Positions 1-7,205 of a stretch of DNA of 14,442 nt are shown one piece after another. Under the pieces are notes generated by a model. It was given only the letters and a program-made list of their open reading frames with translations. It searched no databases and had not been told where the DNA came from. How positions within the stretch are numbered: position 1 is the stretch's first letter; the number at the start of each line of letters is the position of its first letter. This DNA comes from JAKAKT01 sp041305385 (lineage in GTDB: Archaea > Micrarchaeota > Micrarchaeia > Burarchaeales > JAKAKT01): the NCBI GenBank assembly GCA_041305385.1, contig JBFYLO010000042.1:1-14442 (forward strand), written 5' to 3'. The position numbers were made by a program, and so were the translations under genes.

Positions 1-183
1 AAGAGGGCAGAGGAGATGCTTGCCTACCCATGGATAAGCAGGCACAAGGAATGGGTCGAGGAACTCAAGGTTGTCCTCGAAACAAAGAAGAAGCTCGAGC
101 AGGACGCTTTGCAGGGCCCGAGGCTCTCTTTCGTTGGTGAATACCTCAGGGAAAAGATAGGCCAGAAGAAGTTCCTGCCTTAG
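1..183 (+). CDS. top6A: DNA topoisomerase VI subunit A, C-terminal end (partial)
   Basis: This is an open frame from the window edge to TAG at 181-183 (60 residues seen). The tail begins RAEEMLAYPWI, then has an acidic/basic helix, then VGEYLREKIGQKKFLP. This matches my recollection of the C-terminus of archaeal Spo11-like topoisomerase VI A subunits, which carry a MLxYPW...W..EL segment and end near an EYLPxKI motif. The A subunit holds the DNA-cleaving tyrosine of the ATP-dependent A2B2 type IIB topoisomerase that relaxes and decatenates DNA. The catalytic 5Y-CAP and Toprim parts lie outside the window, so the call rests on the tail only. Its stop codon overlaps that of the convergent gene by three bases. 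Confidence 0.7.
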   Translation, partial: KRAEEMLAYPWISRHKEWVEELKVVLETKKKLEQDALQGPRLSFVGEYLREKIGQKKFLP

Positions 184-1028
184 GCCTTTTTCGGCATATA
201 CTGTCTCATATACTCCGCGTTTTCCTTTGATCCCCAGACTTCCACATCAAGTTTCTGTTGGAATTCTACTGGATCCTTCCCGAGAGAGGCAATTGCAAAA
301 AACAACGCCGGGAGCAGGGTTCCCAAATCTTTTTGATAGAAGTCAGGCGGGTTTTGCGACCAGAACTCAGCCTTCACGTCACCAGAAGTATTTCCTCCTG
401 AACGTATGAATGAAGCAGTAGCCCAAGCCATATGGTTGTGGCTCATCAAGTGCATCATCTCTTGGCTGCTAAGGTCAGTAAAGCATCTAGTCAGGAAATT
501 AAGGACATCGACTTCGGAATAATTTACCTTGCCTTGCAAACCAGCATAATAGCTGCTAAAGGATTTCGGCAAAATCAAAGCAGGAAGTTCGTTGCTCATC
601 TTTGTTACTGGGTCGAGTTGTTCATATTCAACGAAATTCGGATTGTAAACCTTATCTTTGTCCCTTGCTTTTGCAGGTATGCCCAATTCTTGTTTCGAAC
701 GATCAGTGAGGTCAGAGACGAGTATCGTCTCAACGCCTTTTAGGGTGTAGACAACGCTGTCGCCCTTCCTTTTCCCGACGCTTGCCTTGATTGGTTCTCC
801 TGATAAAGTAAGAAGTTCGATTTTGTCCCCCTTATGAGCCCGCCCCCTAAACGGATGCTCTTCTTGGTTTGCAAGTTGCATCGCCATGCCCCTATACCAG
901 ATATTATGCGCGGCGCTACCAGAATTCTTTACACTGGTCGGTTCGAGAAGATAGTCATGAAAAAGCTTACCCGTAGCCGGTGCAGTAGTAGGTCTATTAA
1001 CGGGATATTTTCTTAGTTCACCAGGCAT
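180..1028 (-). CDS. Hypothetical protein, 282 aa
   Basis: I do not recognise a family. The protein looks soluble: there is no signal peptide, and the only hydrophobic run, near residues 238-247 (LLPALFFAIA), is short. A histidine-rich segment around residues 192-200 (MMHLMSHNHM) could bind metal, but it is not HExxH or any other motif I can name. The N-terminal 30 residues are polar and proline-rich. The start at 1026-1028 is supported by an upstream GGTGGGAG Shine-Dalgarno-like stretch and a TATA-like box at 1065-1072, which would give a leader of about 13 nt. It is last in a minus-strand row, but having its own promoter suggests independent expression. Confidence 0.7.
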   Translation of the reverse strand: MPGELRKYPVNRPTTAPATGKLFHDYLLEPTSVKNSGSAAHNIWYRGMAMQLANQEEHPFRGRAHKGDKIELLTLSGEPIKASVGKRKGDSVVYTLKGVETILVSDLTDRSKQELGIPAKARDKDKVYNPNFVEYEQLDPVTKMSNELPALILPKSFSSYYAGLQGKVNYSEVDVLNFLTRCFTDLSSQEMMHLMSHNHMAWATASFIRSGGNTSGDVKAEFWSQNPPDFYQKDLGTLLPALFFAIASLGKDPVEFQQKLDVEVWGSKENAEYMRQYMPKKA

Positions 1029-1064
1029 AGCTCTCCCACCATGCCAAAATTATGGCGAAACAAG

Positions 1065-1072
1065 TATTTAAA
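1065..1072 (-). promoter_or_regulatory. TATA-like box for the 180-1028 gene
   Basis: On the minus strand this reads TTTAAATA, close to the archaeal box A consensus. Transcription would start near 1042, followed by GGTGGGAG and the ATG at 1028. Confidence 0.55.
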
Positions 1073-1094
1073 GTTTCGCATTTTGCAGAAGAAG

Positions 1095-1811
1095 CTATTT
1101 TACCACTTTCATTATGTCCGCAAGTATCGGCAGCAGCTTTTTTTCCGCTTTCCTCAAGAGCTCGCTGAAGGCAGCCTCGCTGATTCCGCTAATCTCCGCA
1201 AGCTCCCGGATGCTTATCCTCTTCGGTTCGTCATAATACCCGTTCTTTGCTGCGAGCTGGAAGGCTTCGAGCTGCCTGTCGGTCGTCAGGTCGGCAGCTG
1301 CCTTGAACTTGAGGAACCCAGTGCTCCTGAAAAGGTCGAGGCTCATTTTTTCCTTTTCCTTCAGGTAATGCTTTGATTTTAGTTTCACATCGAAGCTGCT
1401 GTCCAGGTGGCTCAGGAAATCACTGAAGCTTTCATCAGAAGGCGCCATCAGGACCAGTTTTTCAATGCCCCCCTCGTAAATTGCGGGCTCTATGAAAATG
1501 CACTTGCTCTTGAGGAGCGCATCCGCAGTTGACGGGTCCTTGTCCGCGCCCACATGTATCTCCGCCAGCTGCTCCGTTTTCCTTAAAATCTGCATCTCCC
1601 TGACTCGGGGGTGCTTCCTGATCATCTCAAGCGCCCTGTTAAGGTCCGGGGATTTCACTTCGAACAAATGGTAAACCGTATGCGGGGTGCTCCCGGTGTA
1701 GGCGATATATTTGATTCTTCCATCCTTCATTTTTTCCGGGACATCGGTGCAGAAGCAATTGTGAGTCAGCTCAAGCTCGACTATCAAGGGTTTTTTTCTC
1801 TCCTCTTTCAT
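1095..1811 (-). CDS. HTH_10 (Bat-like) family transcriptional regulator
   Basis: The protein has 238 residues. Its C-terminus, residues about 176-228, is a clear HTH_10 domain (bacterio-opsin-activator type). It has the family signature of LTxRQLEAFxLAxxxGYYDxP, then ISIRELAEISGISEAAFSELLRKAE with the recognition helix, then KLL. The N-terminal 160 residues look like the alpha/beta sensor or ligand-binding region found in many archaeal relatives, but the ligand is not apparent. Two cysteines (NCFCTD, residues 18-23) could be redox- or metal-sensitive. It lies 31 bp downstream of the duplicated solenoid gene with its own TATA-like box, so it may be transcribed alone or together with that gene. 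The targets are unknown. The family assignment is firm and the role as a DNA-binding regulator follows from the family. Confidence 0.88.
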   Translation of the reverse strand: MKEERKKPLIVELELTHNCFCTDVPEKMKDGRIKYIAYTGSTPHTVYHLFEVKSPDLNRALEMIRKHPRVREMQILRKTEQLAEIHVGADKDPSTADALLKSKCIFIEPAIYEGGIEKLVLMAPSDESFSDFLSHLDSSFDVKLKSKHYLKEKEKMSLDLFRSTGFLKFKAAADLTTDRQLEAFQLAAKNGYYDEPKRISIRELAEISGISEAAFSELLRKAEKKLLPILADIMKVVK

Positions 1812-1833
1812 GCTGCTTCTTTTGGTTCTGTGG

Positions 1834-1841
1834 TTTTAAAA
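1834..1841 (-). promoter_or_regulatory. TATA-like box, leaderless start for the HTH_10 regulator
   Basis: TTTTAAAA is centred about 26 bp upstream of the ATG at 1809-1811, which puts the transcript start at the start codon. No Shine-Dalgarno sequence is present, consistent with a leaderless mRNA. The box begins outside the stop codon of the upstream gene (1843-1845). Confidence 0.5.
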
Positions 1842-1842
1842 C

Positions 1843-3399
1843 CTAAGCCCCTTTAGGCACGTTGAATATGCTGACCCCAGTTCCGTTTGTTCTTGCAAGC
1901 TCCCTGTTCAAATAGTCGAGCAGAATCTTCTTTACTCTGAGATAGTTCTCTTCGCCCACCTGGCAGTTGCCTATCGCATGCTTTAGGTTTTTCGCGTTGA
2001 AGCACAGGATTCCCTCGTCTATGTTCTCGCAGTTGTGGCAGAGATAAGCGCCCTGGGAGAAGAACACCCCGTCCGTCTCGAAGGACCTCTTCACATTGGT
2101 CGAATCGTAGCAGTTGATGACGAACTGCGAGTCCAGGATTCTCAGGTAGCCCCCGAAGGCGAATTCCGACTGTATTACGCCCGAGGAATAGGCGGAGTTC
2201 TTCGATTTTGTGGTGTCCCAAATCTTGTAAACGTCGGAACCCGCGAAAACTGCGGGCGTGTCGACGCAGTTCTGGTTCTGCCCATCCACAAACTCGACAG
2301 TGAAGTAAGCGAATTTTGAGGCCCGCTTCAGCGCCTCCCCCAGTGTCAGCTCCTCGTTCTCACCAATCTCCATTTTCATTTTAGCGCACTCCTCGCTCTC
2401 CTTGAGTGTCACGAGCCTGTCAGCCGGGATGTCGCGAACCACCGGCAGGTCAACCTTGAATGTGGGGTTCCCAAAAGCTCCCTTTACCTTTTTCACTCCG
2501 AGTATGTTCTTCGAGAGCCAGGGACCGAATTTCTTTATGTCCTTGTGCTCCTGCCCCAGCACGATTTTCGTGGCTGACCTGAACGCCTCCTCAACCTTTC
2601 TAGGCACCGGCGAATCGTAGGCTATTTGCTCAGCCGGGATGGCCGATCTCTCCCTCCCATAAAAGGCGATGTCCGCAATTGAGAAGAGGCGCTTCTTCCT
2701 CCTGAGTTCTTCGGCCATCTCCGCCAGGAGCTTCTTCTTGAGCTTTGCGAACCTGTCAGCCGGCAATTCGACATTCCCAATCATGTTCCTCTTGGAGCGC
2801 TGGTTGAATGAGAACATTATGTTCTGGCACCCTATGCAGTTGAACGTGTAATACGAGTCGCTAGTTTTCGAAGTATAATATGTCTCGAAGCAGCGTGTGG
2901 CGTCTATGCCCTCGCAGGAGCGCATGCTGAACTTGCAGTGGGGGAATGGCCCGAGTCCGAATACGTTTTCCGCTTCCCGCACATAGGAGAGGTAAGCCCC
3001 GTATTTCACGTTGTGTACGTTGTGCGCGTAGAGTATGTTCGAGGAGTTCACGCAGTTGTCCACGTCTTTCACGTTGTAGTTTTGTCCGAAGACCTTGTTT
3101 CCGCAGTAGACGGTCCTCTCGCTGACCGCCCTGAACAGTGAATCGATGTCCTTTATCTCATTTACATTGAGCGGCGGGAACTTCAAGAGGTCCATTTCGT
3201 CCTGGGAGATGAATTTCGCATCATTCGGGTAAAGAATATTCGAGATTGCAACTTCCTTTCCTGAGATGAAGGACCTCCTCATCATATACGGCATCATCAT
3301 CTCCTTTAAGTAGGTCTCAAAGCCTTTCAGGCCCCCAATCTCCTCCCCGAAAAGGATTTTTGAAGTTGAATTGAACGCTTCGTTGACATCCATAGGCAT
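1843..3399 (-). CDS. Duplicated cysteine-rich putative beta-solenoid protein, 518 aa
   Basis: I do not recognise a named family, but the protein is plainly an internal duplication. Residues about 7-240 and 271-512 share the same plan. Each copy opens with EAFxSxxKIxxG and an amphipathic segment. Each then has a run of roughly 20-residue units marked by NC, N and aromatic positions (for example VDNCVNSSNILYAHN and QNQNCVDTPAVFAGS). Each continues with a CxxC unit (C188/C191 and C454/C457), then a GN turn and a basic helix (KLKKKLL and RVKKILL). Evenly spaced Asn and Cys with short hydrophobic strands suggest a right-handed beta-helix. This is inference from the repeat pattern; the cysteines may stack or bind metal. 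No signal peptide is visible. The start at 3397-3399 has GAGG seven bases upstream; the ATG two codons later is an alternative. Confidence 0.75.
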   Translation of the reverse strand: MPMDVNEAFNSTSKILFGEEIGGLKGFETYLKEMMMPYMMRRSFISGKEVAISNILYPNDAKFISQDEMDLLKFPPLNVNEIKDIDSLFRAVSERTVYCGNKVFGQNYNVKDVDNCVNSSNILYAHNVHNVKYGAYLSYVREAENVFGLGPFPHCKFSMRSCEGIDATRCFETYYTSKTSDSYYTFNCIGCQNIMFSFNQRSKRNMIGNVELPADRFAKLKKKLLAEMAEELRRKKRLFSIADIAFYGRERSAIPAEQIAYDSPVPRKVEEAFRSATKIVLGQEHKDIKKFGPWLSKNILGVKKVKGAFGNPTFKVDLPVVRDIPADRLVTLKESEECAKMKMEIGENEELTLGEALKRASKFAYFTVEFVDGQNQNCVDTPAVFAGSDVYKIWDTTKSKNSAYSSGVIQSEFAFGGYLRILDSQFVINCYDSTNVKRSFETDGVFFSQGAYLCHNCENIDEGILCFNAKNLKHAIGNCQVGEENYLRVKKILLDYLNRELARTNGTGVSIFNVPKGA

Positions 3400-3424
3400 C
3401 GCCTCATTCTAATGTTTCCACTTT

Positions 3425-3434
3425 TAGTAAATAT
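3425..3434 (-). promoter_or_regulatory. Possible TATA-like box for the solenoid gene
   Basis: The minus strand reads ATATTTACTA, about 30 bp upstream of the start at 3399. That places transcription a few bases before the GAGG Shine-Dalgarno site. The match to consensus is imperfect. Confidence 0.35.
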
Positions 3435-3485
3435 CTCCCTGCTCCTTGCGCACACTGGTAGGTCTTTTTGACAAAACACGAATCA

Positions 3486-3501
3486 TTATAAACTCTTAAA
3501 A
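3486..3501 (+). promoter_or_regulatory. Possible TATA-like box(es) for the 3523-4278 gene
   Basis: Two AT stretches (TTATAAAC at 3486-3493 and TCTTAAAA at 3494-3501) lie 22-37 bp upstream of the ATG at 3523. The first would leave a leader of about 7 nt and the second would be leaderless. The 123-bp gap to the divergent solenoid gene holds both promoters and no other gene. Confidence 0.4.
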
Positions 3502-3522
3502 CCATAATTTAGGCTGATTCAC

Positions 3523-4278
3523 ATGAGCCTAAAACAGCTCCCGCAGAAGATTAAGCAGGAGTTCAAGGATGACTATTCGGGGAAAACTTTCAGGAACATG
3601 TACTTCCCCAGGCTGATTTCTGACCTCAACACATGGAGAAAGTTAAAGCGAGAAGATAGTCCGTATGCACCTCAGCTGTCCAGAGCTTTATGGGCGCGTC
3701 ACATATCAGAAACCTATTCGCCCGTAACGAGGTTCGTTATGGGTGCAGTCGCATTTTTAACTGCCCTGTCAATCTCTGGAAGCGAGACAGATATCGCCTT
3801 TTCACCTGACCAAGGGAAGTGGATTGGGGAAAATAACAGATTCGGCACCAAGGTCCTGTTGAGTGCCGCGAACATTGTGCCGCCGGACAGGATAGAACGA
3901 TGGGCGGCGATAGCGCAGGCAATTGAGATAACAACGAGCATAGCGTTTTCGTTCATCAAATGGCCGATTTACAGGAGGACTATGGTGCTTTCTGACCCTA
4001 TAGGAACAATAATAACTCCTTGGGGCTCAGCTGTACTTGAATTTTCCGCAACATCTCAGAGGATAATTTCAAACCAAACTCTCACGCTCCAAGAGCAGTT
4101 CGCATCCAGCGTTTCCGGCATCCTTGACAAAACAGCGCGGTTGGTAGTGGATTTCGCCATATTGGGCCTATCGAAACTTAACCCGAAGTTGTGGGGCCTG
4201 GTAACAGGGAACACTCGAAGCAAAAAGCTCGATGCAGATATAGACAGGATTCGGGCAGCTTCGGGGAATCCTCGTTGA
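3523..4278 (+). CDS. Hypothetical protein with two possible membrane segments, 251 aa
   Basis: I do not recognise a family. The N-terminus (residues 1-65) is basic and rich in aromatic residues. A hydrophobic stretch lies at residues 71-86 (FVMGAVAFLTALSIS) and a second at about 128-147 (WAAIAQAIEITTSIAFSFIK), either or both of which could span or lie on the membrane. A third, weaker amphipathic helix is near residues 207-222. The C-terminal 30 residues are polar and charged. It stands alone: divergent from the solenoid gene, and 68 bp ahead of the next gene, which has its own promoter. Nothing in the neighbourhood indicates function. The reading frame spans the whole interval without overlap and has a plausible promoter, so it is probably real. 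Confidence 0.65.
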   Translation: MSLKQLPQKIKQEFKDDYSGKTFRNMYFPRLISDLNTWRKLKREDSPYAPQLSRALWARHISETYSPVTRFVMGAVAFLTALSISGSETDIAFSPDQGKWIGENNRFGTKVLLSAANIVPPDRIERWAAIAQAIEITTSIAFSFIKWPIYRRTMVLSDPIGTIITPWGSAVLEFSATSQRIISNQTLTLQEQFASSVSGILDKTARLVVDFAILGLSKLNPKLWGLVTGNTRSKKLDADIDRIRAASGNPR

Positions 4279-4301
4279 ATCAACCAGCATGGAAACAGGC
4301 A

Positions 4302-4311
4302 CCTTTTTATT
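4302..4311 (+). promoter_or_regulatory. TATA-like box and purine-rich RBS for the 4347 gene
   Basis: CCTTTTTATT is centred about 40 bp upstream of the ATG at 4347, predicting a start near 4333. The short leader contains AGGGGGAA at 4335-4342, a Shine-Dalgarno-like run five bases before the ATG that decides this start. Confidence 0.5.
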
Positions 4312-4346
4312 CACCTGCATCCAATCCATCAGCTAGGGGGAATTGA

Positions 4347-5786
4347 ATGCAGCAATGGTCCTCAACCTCATTAATCTCGCAGGCGAACCGCTTCCTAGAT
4401 GCGCTCGAGCTGAACGGAGACGGGAAGAAGGACCGCGCCACGCTCTCCAAGGCAATCGAGACCCTCTCCGAGCTCAAGTCCCAGATGCTTTTCCACGGCT
4501 TCAACGCCCCGTTCCTCTCCCTGGTCGCCCAGTCAAGGGGTGAGTTCGAGGGCCTTGGGGAAGCCGATTCCCAGGACCTGGCAAAACAGCTTTCAGCAGT
4601 CCGGGAACTCGCAAGCGCGAAAAAATTAACCCTCAACAGGGTCCGGGTGGCCCTTTCCGCCTGCAGGATGGCCCTCGAGTCGCTTGAGGACGGGGACTGC
4701 GAGTTCGCCCTCTCGCTCCCGTACAAGGGCGACTATCTCGGCACCCTCATCTCCCACGCTGACATGCTTTATCCTTACTATGGAATGATGGAAGTCCTGC
4801 AGAGGGAATGCGGAAAACGCTCCCAGGTTGTATTTGCTGTAAGCTACAAGCGGGGAGGCAAGCCTGCCACGGCCAGGATTACCCTTGCGGGAAAGCACAA
4901 CGCCGAGGCCTACGTTAAGCACGTTTATGGCGAGGATGCCAGGATTACCGAGTCGAAAGTCATCAATGTTCCGGAATACCTGATTAAGAAGCGGAGTTCC
5001 CGTGTCTGCCTTGCAATAGCCTATTCCAAGCTCGCCTATGAAACAGGGGTTGGGGAGGCCCAAAGGGCCGTCAAGAGCTCTGAAAAACTTGCCCAATACG
5101 AGCAGTTCATGAAGGCCCACGGGCTGAACCCAGGGGCCAGACTGGACCTTGCGGAGGGATACGAAAGCCTAAAGCAGGCTCTTGCAAAAACAGGGCTCGC
5201 AAAGCAAAAAGGCAATGGGATTGAGCTAGACCAGGACCTTTCCTACTCCCTTGCGCTCAAGAGGAAGGTGCTCCGCAGGTCCTCGGTCGCCAGGGCTCAC
5301 AGGCTCTTCGCCCTTCACATACTCAAGCACTTCCTGCTAAAATCCAAGCGCTCGAGGGATTGTTCGTTCAGGTTGGGGGGGATACACCAACAACAACCAT
5401 CGTCTTTCGGGCCTGAAAGGCTCTCCCATGTCCAGGACCTGCTTTCCGAACTGTCCAAGCCCCCATTCTCGCTCCCTGAGCCAGAGAAGCTCATTTTGAG
5501 CAAGCTGGAAGCAGAATCCCTGCAGCCCAGAATCGACCCGAAACTCTTTGGAGCAGCGTTTGTTTACCTGACCACCGGCCAGGACTCCAAGTGGTGCGAG
5601 GAATACCTCGGGGTTCCGTTTGAGTCCCTGAAGAAGGCCGCGGTTTCGATTGCCGGCCTGATTGAGGCGCGGGAGGACAAGCTTTCCGGGCTCGGCCTTT
5701 CCAAGAGAACCGCTCGGGCAGCTGAATTCAGCGAGTTGGTCAAGGATGCTGGAAATAAACTCAAGAAAAGTCCCAAAAAGCAGTGA
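4347..5786 (+). CDS. Hypothetical protein, 479 aa, mainly helical
   Basis: No recognised family. The composition is Leu-, Lys- and Ser-rich and predicted largely helical, with no signal peptide or membrane segment. Near the C-terminus (about residues 393-435) the pattern FGAAFVYLTTGQDSKWCEEYLG, then a VPFESLKKA helix, loosely recalls a cyclin/TFB-type helical repeat. That resemblance is weak and I do not call it. The last 25 residues are Lys/Arg-rich (NKLKKSPKKQ), suggesting nucleic-acid contact. Its 3' end overlaps the next gene by 41 bases, so the two are probably co-transcribed. That partner has a helix-turn-helix, so a DNA- or RNA-linked role is conceivable, but this is inference. Confidence 0.72.
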   Translation: MQQWSSTSLISQANRFLDALELNGDGKKDRATLSKAIETLSELKSQMLFHGFNAPFLSLVAQSRGEFEGLGEADSQDLAKQLSAVRELASAKKLTLNRVRVALSACRMALESLEDGDCEFALSLPYKGDYLGTLISHADMLYPYYGMMEVLQRECGKRSQVVFAVSYKRGGKPATARITLAGKHNAEAYVKHVYGEDARITESKVINVPEYLIKKRSSRVCLAIAYSKLAYETGVGEAQRAVKSSEKLAQYEQFMKAHGLNPGARLDLAEGYESLKQALAKTGLAKQKGNGIELDQDLSYSLALKRKVLRRSSVARAHRLFALHILKHFLLKSKRSRDCSFRLGGIHQQQPSSFGPERLSHVQDLLSELSKPPFSLPEPEKLILSKLEAESLQPRIDPKLFGAAFVYLTTGQDSKWCEEYLGVPFESLKKAAVSIAGLIEAREDKLSGLGLSKRTARAAEFSELVKDAGNKLKKSPKKQ

Positions 5787-6099
5787 GCGGACAGTCGCTC
5801 TCAAAACCAAGGCCAGCATTCCGCTTATTGCCAACATTCTCTCGAACACCCAAGTTCGGGAGATAGTCTGCTCGCAGGCGATTTATGACACGATTCCTGC
5901 CAGGGCCCTCTCTGCGCTTGAAAAAATGGGCGTGAGGGTTCGCATCGTCCCGCTCGAAAGAGGAAGGCCTAAAAAGCACCCCAGAAGGATTAGGGCGATT
6001 GTTCTCGAGCTTCTTTCCATAAGCGAATCCCACAAGTCGATTTCTGAAAAACTCGGGATTCCTCTGAGGACGGTTTACTGGATTGGAAAAATGCACTAG
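5746..6099 (+). CDS. Small GRPKK/helix-turn-helix protein, 117 aa
   Basis: The start at 5746 is preferred over an in-frame ATG at 5662 because it limits the overlap with the preceding gene to 41 bases. Residues 1-70 form an alpha/beta-looking segment (IPLIANILSNTQVREIVCSQ; MGVRVRIVPLE). Residues 73-77 are GRPKK, an AT-hook-like basic patch. Residues about 83-114 read as a helix-turn-helix (IVLELLSISESHKSISEKLGIPLRTVYWI), similar in shape to resolvase or transposase HTH segments. No catalytic domain is present, so DNA binding is the most that can be inferred. It is the second gene of a likely two-gene unit. Its TAG overlaps the stop of the convergent YbaK-like gene. Confidence 0.68.
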   Translation: MLEINSRKVPKSSERTVALKTKASIPLIANILSNTQVREIVCSQAIYDTIPARALSALEKMGVRVRIVPLERGRPKKHPRRIRAIVLELLSISESHKSISEKLGIPLRTVYWIGKMH

Positions 6100-6590
6100 A
6101 GCTTCGAAATATTCGCAACTTTCGCCCCGTTTGCTCTTATCACATCCTCGCTCCTAATCTCGAGCAGCATCAGAGTCGAGCCTCCCCCGCAGAAAAAGGT
6201 CTCGAATTTCGCCAGTTCCTCGTCCAAAACCACTCGCACTTCGGTCTCGTGCCCCATTGAAGGGGTCCCGCCGGGCGGATACCCGCTTATTTTGCCCGCC
6301 TGTTCAAAAGGGACAAGCCCCAAACTTTTCACCCCGAGTGCTTTAGCCGCTTCCTTGTAGTCGGCTTTCCTGTCGCCCGGGATTATAAGGACAGCATAAC
6401 ATCCATCACTCGTCTTCGCTATCAAATTCTTCGAAATCCTATGCAATTCGATTCCGGTTACACTGGCCGCATCGGCAGTGTGGACTGTCGACTTGGGTTT
6501 CTCGAGGAACCTGTGCCAAACCCCCAGCTGCTTAAGCCTAGATTCGAGTTTGATTTGGTAGTGTTTTTCCGGGTCTTCCATTTTCGCCAC
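6096..6590 (-). CDS. YbaK/ProX-family aminoacyl-tRNA deacylase
   Basis: The protein has 164 residues, close to the usual single-domain size. It shows the YbaK/aminoacyl-tRNA-editing fold: VHTADAASVTGIELHRISKNLIAKT (residues 36-60, with the family lysine at K54), an LIIPGDRKADYKEAAKALG strand-helix unit, then GYPPGGTPSMGH (103-114) lining the pocket, and a conserved C-terminal FFCGGGS...ISKL region. Relatives hydrolyse mischarged aminoacyl-tRNA, classically Cys-tRNA(Pro) or Ala-tRNA(Pro). The exact substrate cannot be read from the sequence. Either M1 (6590) or M4 (6581) could start; M1 lies 27-28 bp from the centre of the shared AT box. It is divergent from the HEAT-repeat gene. Confidence 0.88.
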   Translation of the reverse strand: MAKMEDPEKHYQIKLESRLKQLGVWHRFLEKPKSTVHTADAASVTGIELHRISKNLIAKTSDGCYAVLIIPGDRKADYKEAAKALGVKSLGLVPFEQAGKISGYPPGGTPSMGHETEVRVVLDEELAKFETFFCGGGSTLMLLEIRSEDVIRANGAKVANISKL

Positions 6591-6611
6591 CGGCTAGTCT
6601 TTCGCCCAGTT

Positions 6612-6625
6612 GATTTTTATTGTTT
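6612..6625. promoter_or_regulatory. Shared bidirectional TATA-like box
   Basis: An AT tract (core TTTTTATT at 6614-6621 on plus, AATAAAAA on minus) sits in the centre of the 54-bp gap between two divergent start codons. It is 27-28 bp from each. That is the spacing for leaderless transcription in both directions, and neither gene has a Shine-Dalgarno site. Confidence 0.5.
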
Positions 6626-6644
6626 TGCAACGAAAGTTTTATCG

Positions 6645-7175
6645 ATGGAAGTACTCGACGAGATAAGGAGCAAGAAGAAAAAGCCGAAAGAGCTTCTTCT
6701 TTTCCTTACTGAGAAGACCAAAAAGAACCCGGATTTGTTCATGCAGCTTATCGACGGCTTGAAAATCGGCTCCAAAGTCGAGAAAGGCACCTGCTTGTCG
6801 GTTGTTGCGCACATCGCCAAGGACAAGCCGGAACTAGTGATTCCCCACCTGGACCACATAATGGAATACATCAACAGCGACGCACCCAGGGTTAAATGGG
6901 AAGCTGCAGAAGTAATCGCAAACATCGCACAAAAATTTCCCGATAAGGCGTCCAAGACGATTCCAAAGCTTCTTTTGAACACGACCGATGAGGGGACGGT
7001 CGTTCGCTGGAGCGCGGCCTATGCGTTGACCGAAATCGCAAAAAACCACCCGAAAACGCAAAAGGAGCTCGTTCCCAAGTTTCTCGGCATTGCCAGGAGA
7101 GAGACGAACAACGGAGTCAAGAATGTCTACCTAAAAGCCCTGAAGGATATGGGGATTTCCCCTTCGAAAACCTAA
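6645..7175 (+). CDS. HEAT-repeat protein, 176 aa
   Basis: Starting at 6645, the protein contains about three to four HEAT-like helical pairs. Each unit runs on the pattern of proline, hydrophobic helix, Asp/Asn turn and second helix, as in LVIPHLDHIMEYINSDAPRV followed by KWEAAEVIANIAQKFPD, then KTIPKLLLNTTDEGTVV followed by RWSAAYALTEIAKNHP. The N-terminal 30 residues are Lys/Glu-rich. HEAT proteins act as scaffolds for protein contacts; the partner is not apparent. The same frame is open back to 6441, but that would overlap the divergent gene and lose the promoter match, so I reject the longer form. A TATA-like box 27-28 bp upstream indicates a leaderless mRNA. Confidence 0.85.
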   Translation: MEVLDEIRSKKKKPKELLLFLTEKTKKNPDLFMQLIDGLKIGSKVEKGTCLSVVAHIAKDKPELVIPHLDHIMEYINSDAPRVKWEAAEVIANIAQKFPDKASKTIPKLLLNTTDEGTVVRWSAAYALTEIAKNHPKTQKELVPKFLGIARRETNNGVKNVYLKALKDMGISPSKT

Positions 7176-7205
7176 TAAACCCTTTCAACTTAATTCTACT
7201 CCACT

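Noticed and set aside
4626..5120. 164-codon minus-strand frame inside the 479-aa gene.
   Set aside because: It is an antisense shadow with no promoter, no recognisable motif and a plus-strand gene that is better supported.
5560..5670. Cyclin/TFB-like repeat near the end of the 479-aa protein.
   Set aside because: Only a loose helical pattern is shared. The second repeat, zinc ribbon and B-finger are absent, so I do not annotate it as a transcription factor.
6441..6644. Longer N-terminus for the HEAT-repeat gene.
   Set aside because: It would overlap the divergent YbaK-like gene by about 150 bases and discard the well-placed TATA-like box. The added residues look like antisense of that gene.
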